Assembly: GCA_017990865.1 (NCBI GenBank) | Contig: JAGNNB010000059.1 | Coordinates: 1 to 11,132 of the forward strand | Direction of reading: 5' to 3' | Origin: Lysobacteraceae bacterium | GTDB lineage: Bacteria; Pseudomonadota; Gammaproteobacteria; Xanthomonadales; Xanthomonadaceae | DNA: 11,132 bases | In this document: piece after piece, positions 6,113-11,132 of the stretch | Position numbering within the stretch: position 1 is the first letter of the stretch | Layout: each line of letters starts with the position of its first letter | Translations under genes and position numbers: made by a program | Notes under the pieces: model-generated | Database searches by the model: none | The model's input: only the letters and a program-made list of their open reading frames with translations | Told to the model about the DNA's origin: nothing

Positions 6113-6796
6113 ATGTCGATATCGCAAGCTCATCATTCCATCCGCGAACGCCACCCAACGCAACGCACAACGCACCTCACGGCGCTCTGCATCGCAACCG
6201 CCTGCGCCACGGCATCGATCGCGCCATCGATCGCGCGTGCGGACGATACCGACGGAACCTTTACGCCGATCCGTACTTCCGACGTACCCGCCGAACTCCG
6301 GCCCTTCGTCGAAGCCGGCACCGATGCGATCGCGATCGAGCGCGCCGATCTCAACGGCGACGGTCGCGAGGATGTCTTGCTGCTCCTGCAAGCGCGACGC
6401 TTGCGCGCCGATGCCGACGGCTTCGAGCGACGCATCCGTCCGTTGCTGATCCTGACTCGCAGCGAGGACGGGACATTGCGCCTGCGCAAGCGCAACGACA
6501 AGCTGGCGATGTGCCCGGAATGCGGCGGCATGATGGGCGACCCGCTGCAATCGGTGGTCGCGAAGCCCAAGTCGTTCCGCGTCGAACACTACGGCGGCAG
6601 CGGCTGGCGCTGGTCAGCGCATTATCAATTCAACTACTCGCGACGCGACGACACCTGGCAATTGGTACGAATCGAAAAGACCAGTTTCCACGCCAGCGAG
6701 CCGGAACAAGCGGAAAAGAGCGTCGTCCTCACGCCGCCGAAAGACTACGGCAAGATCGACATCGCGGATTTCGACCCCGATCGGATGCGCGATTGA
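6113..6796 (+). CDS. Secreted hypothetical protein with calcium-loop-like and CxxC motifs
   Basis: The 227-aa product starts at the ATG at 6113, six nt after AGAGGA. An in-frame opening back to 5942 lies in the repeat array and is rejected. A Sec-type signal peptide is visible: a basic N-terminus, a hydrophobic LTALCIATACATASIA core (about 22-37), and ARA before DD, so cleavage is expected near residue 43. The mature protein has DLNGDGRED (79-87), an FG-GAP/EF-hand-like calcium loop followed by a hydrophobic strand. It also has CPECGGMMGDP (134-144) with a CxxC pair that could bind metal or form a disulfide, then a WRWSAHYQFNYSRRDDTWQLVRIE segment (165-188). The tail KDYGKIDIADFDP (210-222) also looks conserved. 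I recall similar periplasmic hypothetical proteins in Pseudomonas and Xanthomonas, but no known function. It stands alone between the repeat array and a convergent operon. Confidence 0.85.
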   Translation: MSISQAHHSIRERHPTQRTTHLTALCIATACATASIAPSIARADDTDGTFTPIRTSDVPAELRPFVEAGTDAIAIERADLNGDGREDVLLLLQARRLRADADGFERRIRPLLILTRSEDGTLRLRKRNDKLAMCPECGGMMGDPLQSVVAKPKSFRVEHYGGSGWRWSAHYQFNYSRRDDTWQLVRIEKTSFHASEPEQAEKSVVLTPPKDYGKIDIADFDPDRMRD

Positions 6797-6872
6797 CCGC
6801 ATCCGCAGAGCGCGCAACAGCGAAGCCGATGCAGATCGCAAAGAAATCGATTCCGATGCTGAATCGATGAAT

Positions 6873-6896
6873 GACGGGACGGATGTCCCGTCCTAC
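6873..6896 (-). repeat. REP-like element (GTAG-headed hairpin), possible bidirectional terminator
   Basis: GACGGGAC (6873-6880) and GTCCCGTC (6885-6892) form a perfect 8-bp stem around the loop GGAT. Read on the minus strand, the hairpin follows GTAG at 6896-6893, the head tetranucleotide of REP elements mobilised by RAYT transposases in Xanthomonadaceae and Pseudomonas. It sits between the 3' ends of two convergent genes, the usual place for REPs, and may end both transcripts. There is no T-run. Confidence 0.6.
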
Positions 6897-6900
6897 GCGA

Positions 6901-7983
6901 TCAATCCAAACGCTTGCGGAATTTCAAAATCGCCACGCTCATCATCAGCACGGTAAACGTCACCAGCGCCACCACATCCGTCCACATCGCGGTCAGATCC
7001 GCGCCGCGGAGCATCACGCCGCGGATCAAGCGCACGAAATGCGTCAGCGGCAAGACCTCGGCGATCGCTTGCGCAGCGGTGGGCATGCCGTCGAATGGAA
7101 ACATGAAGCCCGACAGCAGGATCGACGGCAAAAACAGGAAAAACGCCATTTGCATCGCCTGAAATTGGCTTTTCGCGCGGGTGGAAATCAGCAGCCCCAG
7201 CGACAGACTGGCGACGATCAACAGCATCGCCGCGGCGTAGACCTGAATCAGCGCACCGCGGATCGGCACATCGAACACCCATGCGCCGAGCAGCAACACT
7301 ACGCTGGTCTGGAGCAAACCGACGGCGATGTAGGGCAGCACTTTGCCGATCATCAGTTCCGCGCTGGAGACCGGCGTGGTGATCAGCAGTTCGAGATTCC
7401 CGCGCTCGCGTTCGCGCACGATCGCCATCGCCGTGAACATGATCATGGTCATGGTGAGGATCACCCCAACCAATCCCGGCACCACGTTCACCGCCGAGCG
7501 CCGCTCGGGGTTGTACAGCGGCAGTAATCGAATCTGTCCTTCGCGCACGGCGACGGCGCTATCGAGCGGGACAGCGCTCAGTTGGCGCGCGCTGGCCTGC
7601 ACCGATGTATCGCTACCGTCGACGAGAATCTGCACGGCTTCGCGACCGTCGAGGCGCCGCCGTTCGTAATCCGGCGGGATCAGCACGCCGATCTTGATTT
7701 TACCGGCGTCGAGCAATGCTTCGAGTTCCTGCGGCGTGCGCGCCGACGCCACTTGGCGCACCACATCGGTCGCCAGCATGTCCCGCACCAAGGCACGCGA
7801 ACCGGCGGTGTCCGCCATATCCGCGAAGGCGGCCGGCAAACGGCGCACATCGGGATTGATCGCGAAGCCGAACAACAGCAATTGCAGCGTCGGAATACCG
7901 ATCATCATGCCCAGCGTCAGCCGGTCGCGGCGCATTTGCCGCATTTCCTTGAGCATCACCGCGAAAATGCGCGTCAAGCTCAT
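6901..7983 (-). CDS. ABC-2 type transporter permease
   Basis: This 360-aa inner-membrane subunit has the ABC-2 exporter layout seen in YbhS, YbhR and YhhJ. There is a short cytoplasmic start, one membrane helix at about 24-42, and a large periplasmic domain at about 43-165. Five more helices follow, near 168-190, 217-238, 247-268, 277-298 and 333-352. RERERGNLELLITTPVSSAE (190-209), between helices 2 and 3, is the characteristic cytoplasmic coupling segment of this family. The ATG at 7983 overlaps the ATPase stop by 4 nt (ATGA), so the two are translationally coupled and probably form a 2:2 complex. Only one permease gene is present, whereas the E. coli ybh operon has two, so a homodimer is expected. 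The substrate is unknown; drugs or other amphipathic compounds are plausible from the family. Confidence 0.92.
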   Translation of the reverse strand: MSLTRIFAVMLKEMRQMRRDRLTLGMMIGIPTLQLLLFGFAINPDVRRLPAAFADMADTAGSRALVRDMLATDVVRQVASARTPQELEALLDAGKIKIGVLIPPDYERRRLDGREAVQILVDGSDTSVQASARQLSAVPLDSAVAVREGQIRLLPLYNPERRSAVNVVPGLVGVILTMTMIMFTAMAIVRERERGNLELLITTPVSSAELMIGKVLPYIAVGLLQTSVVLLLGAWVFDVPIRGALIQVYAAAMLLIVASLSLGLLISTRAKSQFQAMQMAFFLFLPSILLSGFMFPFDGMPTAAQAIAEVLPLTHFVRLIRGVMLRGADLTAMWTDVVALVTFTVLMMSVAILKFRKRLD

Positions 7984-8972
7984 GCCGCGCGCCCCCGCGC
8001 GTCGTCGGCGCGATGCGTGGCGGAGACGAAGACATCTTCGAGATTCGGCGCGATCGCGACCGCTTCGGCTTCCACGTTCGCGGCGCGCAAGGTCGCGCGT
8101 AACGATGCCGCGGCGTCGCCGTCGTCGCGCATCAGCACCCGCAGTTCGCTGCCGATTTGCGCGACGCTGAGCACGCCCGGCGCGTTCTGCAGCGCCGCCT
8201 GCGCGCGTCGCGGCGTATCGCTGCGCACGCCGACCGTTCGCCCCTCGAGCGCGAGCATCAACGTGTCCGGTGTGCCGTCGGCGACCAAACGCCCATTGTC
8301 GAGAATCGCCACGCGATGGCAGCGTTCGGCTTCGTCCATGTAATGCGTGGATACCAGCAAGGTCGTGCCCGCGTCGGCCAGATCGAAGAGTTTTTCCCAG
8401 AAATCGCGGCGCGATTCGGGATCGACCGCGCTGGTCGGTTCGTCGAGGAACAACAGTTCCGGCTCGTGCACGGTCGCGCAAGCCAAGGCCAGGCGCTGTT
8501 TTTGTCCGCCGCTCATCGTGCCGGCCAATTGGCGTCGGCGGTCGCCGAACCGATACATCTCGATCAAGGCATCGATCCGCGCTTTGCGACGCGCACGCGG
8601 CAATCCTTGAACAGTCGCGAGGAATTCCAGGTTCTCGTATACGCTCAAGTCTTCGTACAGCGAAAACTTCTGGGTCATATAGCCGATACGCCGACGCAGC
8701 GCTTCGGCTTGTTCGGGAATGCGCAGTCCGAGCACATCGATCTCGCCTGCGCTGGGCGTCAGCAGCCCGCAGAGCATGCGGATGGTGGTGGATTTTCCGG
8801 AACCGTTCGGACCAAGAAAACCGTACACCTGTGCGCGCGGCACACGCAGATCGATGCTGTCCACGGCTTTGAGCGTACCGAAGGTTTTGCTCAGGCCGCG
8901 GGCATGGATCGCGTCGCCCTCGCCGCCCGGCGTGCGGCGTTCCATGAGTTCGCTCGCCGCGGTCGCGTTCAT
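7980..8972 (-). CDS. ABC transporter ATP-binding protein
   Basis: This 330-aa cytoplasmic ATPase energises the permease encoded next to it. The motifs are complete: Walker A GPNGSGKST (54-62), Q-loop Q101, signature MSGGQ (153-157, the usual leading Leu replaced by Met), Walker B LLFLDEP (173-179) and switch histidine H210. The C-terminal ~90 residues form the extra domain common in drug-exporter (CcmA/YbhF-like) ATPases and end with LEDVFVSATH. It is a single nucleotide-binding unit, whereas E. coli YbhF and RbbA carry two fused ones. The ATG at 8972 overlaps the upstream adaptor stop by 4 nt (ATGA), and its own stop overlaps the permease start. The order adaptor-ATPase-permease with no gaps indicates one transcript and coordinated translation. 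Confidence 0.95.
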   Translation of the reverse strand: MNATAASELMERRTPGGEGDAIHARGLSKTFGTLKAVDSIDLRVPRAQVYGFLGPNGSGKSTTIRMLCGLLTPSAGEIDVLGLRIPEQAEALRRRIGYMTQKFSLYEDLSVYENLEFLATVQGLPRARRKARIDALIEMYRFGDRRRQLAGTMSGGQKQRLALACATVHEPELLFLDEPTSAVDPESRRDFWEKLFDLADAGTTLLVSTHYMDEAERCHRVAILDNGRLVADGTPDTLMLALEGRTVGVRSDTPRRAQAALQNAPGVLSVAQIGSELRVLMRDDGDAAASLRATLRAANVEAEAVAIAPNLEDVFVSATHRADDARGRAA

Positions 8973-9934
8973 CGCGGAGGTGCCGCCTCGAAATCGACGC
9001 GTACCGGCAAACCGGCCGGCAACTCGTCTGCGTCGTCCAGCACGATTTCGGCGACATAGCTCAAACGCGCCGCGTCTTTTCCGGCCAGCGCGTAGTACGG
9101 CGTGAAACTGGGATCGCTGCGGATCGAACGCACGCGGCCGCGATAGACCGTCTCGCGTCCGTCGATGCGCACGCGCGCCGCGGTGCCGGGCGCGACGTTC
9201 GCGCGCAGCGGCTCGGGCACGTACACGCGCGCGTACGGCGCGTCGCCGACCAGCATCAGCGCCAACGGCGCGCCGATCGGCGCTTGATCGCCCAATCGAT
9301 ACGGCAGGCTGTCAATGCGCCCGGCGCGCGGGGCGACGATCTCGAGTTTGCGCAAAGTCGCGGTTTGCGCTTCGGCTTGCGCTTCGGCGGCACGCACGGC
9401 CGATCGCGCCTGCGCGACGCGCTCGCTACGTGCGCCGCGACGCGCTTCGTTCAACGCTTCGCGAGCCTGCCGCAGTCGCGCTTCGGCGCTGCGCGCGGCG
9501 GCGACGGCGCGATCCACATCGGCCGCGGCGACAAGTTTGCGCGCGCCCAGCGGCCGCAGCCGCGTCTCGTATGCCTGCGCATCGCGCGCTTGCGCGTCGG
9601 CCGCCGCGACTTGCGCCTCGGCCTGCGCGATTTGTTCGGCGCGCGTGCCCGCTTCCAACTCGGCCAGCGCATCGCGTTGCCGCTGCGCTTCGGCTTCCGA
9701 CGCGCGGGTCTGCGCATCGGTGCGCGTGGTTTCCAGCACCAACAGCGTCGCGCCGGCCTCGACCCGATCGCCTTCCTTCACCGCGATCTTCACGATTCGC
9801 TCGGCCACCGGCGCGGGCAGCGAAATACGGTCGTATTCCAGCGTGCCCAGCGCCTGAGGCGGGTCCTCGCGACACCCGACGAGCAGCAGCGCGGCGCATG
9901 CGATGAATCCGATACCGTGCAGCGTTTTGGCCAT
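8969..9934 (-). CDS. HlyD-family periplasmic adaptor lipoprotein (YbhG-like)
   Basis: This membrane fusion protein should link the ABC-2 exporter to an outer-membrane channel. The 321-aa product starts at the ATG at 9934, chosen because it gives a proper lipoprotein signal: MAKTLHGIGFIACAALLLVG, then Cys21 in an LVGC lipobox. Earlier in-frame ATGs at 9979 and 10024 would bury this signal. Residues about 40-70 form the first half of the lipoyl-like barrel sandwich (VKEGDRVEAGATLLVLE). About 72-195 is a long Ala/Glu/Arg-rich coiled-coil hairpin, and the second lipoyl half is at 196-228 (LEIVAPRAGRIDSLPYRLGD). Beta-barrel domains follow. Upstream, 100 nt separate it from tetR; they contain CTCGTTCGAA twice on the coding strand. 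Downstream it overlaps the ATPase start. No outer-membrane channel gene is nearby, so a TolC encoded elsewhere is likely. Confidence 0.9.
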   Translation of the reverse strand: MAKTLHGIGFIACAALLLVGCREDPPQALGTLEYDRISLPAPVAERIVKIAVKEGDRVEAGATLLVLETTRTDAQTRASEAEAQRQRDALAELEAGTRAEQIAQAEAQVAAADAQARDAQAYETRLRPLGARKLVAAADVDRAVAAARSAEARLRQAREALNEARRGARSERVAQARSAVRAAEAQAEAQTATLRKLEIVAPRAGRIDSLPYRLGDQAPIGAPLALMLVGDAPYARVYVPEPLRANVAPGTAARVRIDGRETVYRGRVRSIRSDPSFTPYYALAGKDAARLSYVAEIVLDDADELPAGLPVRVDFEAAPPR

Positions 9935-10034
9935 CGCCCGCACGCGCACCGCATGCGCAGGTTGCGAGTCGGACGCCATCGAAACGGGCCGTATTCGAAC
10001 GAGCTGTCTTCGAACGAGACGCATCGAAAAGGAT

Positions 10035-10751
10035 TCATGCCTCATGCGACAACTCCAAACCGTTGCGGAGCAATTCGAGCGTGTGATCGCGCAAATGAGC
10101 GCGATCGACATCGTGGGCGTCCAACACTTCGCGCCACAGCGGCGCGCTGGCGGCGATGAAGAGGGTTTGCCCGATCAGCGAGGGCACCAACAGTCGTGGG
10201 TCGAGTCGCGGATTCAGATGCCCGGCGCGCTGCGCATCGGCGAAGCGTTGCGCCATGGCGCGCGCCAGCATCGGTCCCAGCCGATCCTTCAACAGGCCGC
10301 GCAGCGCGCCGTCGGCATGCAGCACTTCGCGCACCCACAATTGCGGCAGCCACGGATGCGTCTGCGCCGCTTCGCCCACCGCCTCGACGAAGTCGGCGAT
10401 CAGCGCGCCGATATCGCCTTCGCTGCGCTGCAGCGGCACGCGCAAGCCGGACACCACCGGCATCAGCACTTCTTCGATCACCGCGGCGCGCAACGCGGCT
10501 TTGCCGCCGAAGTAGTAGTGCAGCATCGCCGGGGTGACGCCCGCGCCTTCGGCGATATCCCGCAACGACGCGCCGGCCATGCCGTCGCGGGCGTAACGCT
10601 CGATGGCGACTTGCAGCAGCCGACGACGCAGATCCGTGCCGTCCGCGCCCGCCCCGCCGACGGGGCGACCAGGCGTGCGCTTGCGGGGGGCGCTCGCAGG
10701 TTTGCGCGGCGCGGCTGCGGCGCGGGATTTGGTCGGTTTCGCGATGGACAT
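10035..10751 (-). CDS. TetR-family transcriptional regulator of the adjacent exporter operon
   Basis: This 238-aa regulator is probably the ligand-responsive repressor of the exporter operon. The DNA-binding domain lies at about residues 40-88, with the helix-turn-helix SLRDIAEGAGVTPAMLHYYF (62-81) and the usual FGGKAAL that follows. The rest is a helical ligand/dimer domain. The first ~38 residues are an unusually long basic, Ala/Pro-rich tail with RKRTPGRP, resembling an AT-hook. It is the first gene of the operon, and an AT-rich palindrome lies 9 nt before its ATG, which implies autorepression. There is no Shine-Dalgarno sequence before the ATG at 10751. A plausible -10 lies so close that the transcript may be leaderless. 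E. coli CecR (YbiH), which precedes ybhGFSR, is the closest arrangement I know. The inducer cannot be told from sequence. Confidence 0.93.
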   Translation of the reverse strand: MSIAKPTKSRAAAAPRKPASAPRKRTPGRPVGGAGADGTDLRRRLLQVAIERYARDGMAGASLRDIAEGAGVTPAMLHYYFGGKAALRAAVIEEVLMPVVSGLRVPLQRSEGDIGALIADFVEAVGEAAQTHPWLPQLWVREVLHADGALRGLLKDRLGPMLARAMAQRFADAQRAGHLNPRLDPRLLVPSLIGQTLFIAASAPLWREVLDAHDVDRAHLRDHTLELLRNGLELSHEA

Positions 10752-10757
10752 GCGCTG

Positions 10758-10786
10758 AAATTAATTGATCGGTTAATTAATGTCCA
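10758..10786 (-). promoter_or_regulatory. Possible tetR-operon promoter overlapping the operator
   Basis: On the minus strand TGGACA (10786-10781) resembles a -35 box. Seventeen nt later TAATTT (10763-10758) could be the -10, although it matches only three of six positions. A start point about 6-7 nt downstream falls at the tetR ATG, consistent with a leaderless message. The spacer is the operator itself, so bound repressor would block RNA polymerase. Confidence 0.35.
10760..10781. promoter_or_regulatory. Putative TetR operator, AT-rich palindrome
   Basis: The 22-bp imperfect palindrome has arms ATTAATT and AATTAAT around the 8-nt centre GATCGGTT, and 18 of 22 positions are symmetric. It is the only strongly AT-rich patch in an otherwise GC-rich intergenic region. 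It sits 9 nt before the tetR start, where TetR-family operators are normally found. It could also influence the divergent phoH-like gene 117 nt away. Confidence 0.7.
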
Positions 10787-10897
10787 GATCTGGCGCCCCC
10801 CTCCCGACGGGCGGCGTCCGCGCGGTGCCCCGGATATGGCGCGCGATGCCGTCGTTACGTGGCGGCGACTGCCTCGCCGCGCTAACCTTGCGCCCGT

Positions 10898-11132
10898 ATG
10901 CAGACTTCCCATTCGCACGACTTCGCGCTCGATCCCGCCGATCCGGAGCGCCTCGCCAATCTCGCCGGTCCTTTCGACGCGCATCTACGCCAAATCGAGC
11001 TGTGGCTCGGCGTGGAAATCGCCAATCGCGGCCATCTCTTCCGCGTCTCCGCCGACGACGCGGATGCGTTGACGCGCGCCGAACGCGCGCTGCGCCGCTT
11101 GTACGACGAGGCCGGCGATACGGTCTTCGACG
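10898..11132 (+). CDS. ybeZ: PhoH-like protein (YbeZ family), N-terminal part, runs off right edge
   Basis: From the ATG at 10898 there are 78 open codons to the window edge. The sequence DPADPERLANLAGPFDAHLR followed by QIELWLGVEIANRGHLFRVS matches the start of PhoH-like proteins of the YbeZ type. These have a small N-terminal RNA-binding-like domain before a P-loop ATPase, and YbeZ partners the YbeY RNase in ribosome and RNA quality control. The ATPase domain lies outside the window, so the assignment rests on the N-terminus only. There is no Shine-Dalgarno sequence; TAACCT at 10883-10888 could be a -10 giving a leaderless start. It is divergent from tetR. The 116 nt between the operator and this start hold a perfect 10-bp palindrome, CCAGATCTGG (10784-10793), and nothing else I can name. 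Confidence 0.82.
   Translation, partial: MQTSHSHDFALDPADPERLANLAGPFDAHLRQIELWLGVEIANRGHLFRVSADDADALTRAERALRRLYDEAGDTVFD

Noticed and set aside
6871..7527. Plus-strand His/Gln/Arg-rich frame opposite the permease
   Set aside because: This composition is typical of antisense shadows; there is no domain or ribosome site.
6901..9057. A 718-codon minus-strand frame that looks like a giant fused permease
   Set aside because: Only the part from 7983 downward is the permease. The upstream part is Arg-rich and out of frame with the intact ATPase gene.

Overview
The window looks like a chromosomal segment from a high-GC gammaproteobacterium of the Xanthomonadaceae, most likely Lysobacter or a close relative. 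The main reason is the fused aspartate kinase / diaminopimelate decarboxylase gene, which is typical of that family. The roughly 65% GC sampled in the core genes and a GTAG-headed REP-like hairpin agree with this. The genus is an inference.

Layout, left to right. (1) 1-711, minus strand: two tandem paralogous small membrane-protein genes of unknown function. The left one runs off the window. The right one has clearly lower GC (about 50% over 241-660). They follow lysAC with 4-nt GTGA stop/start overlaps. (2) 708-3311, minus: lysAC, which carries out the first and last steps of lysine synthesis in one polypeptide. (3) 3433-5786, plus, divergent from lysAC: a PhzF-family isomerase, an unrecognised 122-aa protein, then a second PhzF paralog with a degraded substrate-site motif. 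(4) 5734-6066: a 134-bp tandem repeat array that has re-copied the 3' end of the second phzF gene plus its downstream DNA. (5) 6113-6796, plus: a secreted protein with a calcium-type DxNxDG loop and a CxxCGGMMGDP motif. (6) 6873-6896: a REP-like hairpin between convergent genes. (7) 6901-10751, minus: a four-gene export operon in the order TetR regulator, HlyD-type lipoprotein adaptor, ABC ATPase, ABC-2 permease. An AT-rich palindromic operator lies directly in front of the tetR start. (8) 10898 to the right edge, plus: the first 78 codons of a PhoH-like (YbeZ) ATPase, divergent from tetR.

How the genes work together. The TetR-HlyD-ATPase-permease block is a self-contained, probably autorepressed exporter resembling E. 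coli ybiH(cecR)-ybhGFSR, but with one ATPase and one permease. lysAC and the small membrane proteins are translationally coupled, with no obvious functional link. The PhzF pair is a local duplication of one enzyme family and not a phenazine operon, since no other phz genes are visible.

Nothing here is clearly a new defence or mobile system. The least ordinary signals are the tandem membrane-protein family in a GC dip, the repeat array built from a gene's 3' end, and the PhzF paralog that has lost a conserved active-site serine. No tRNA, rRNA, CRISPR array or insertion sequence was recognised.
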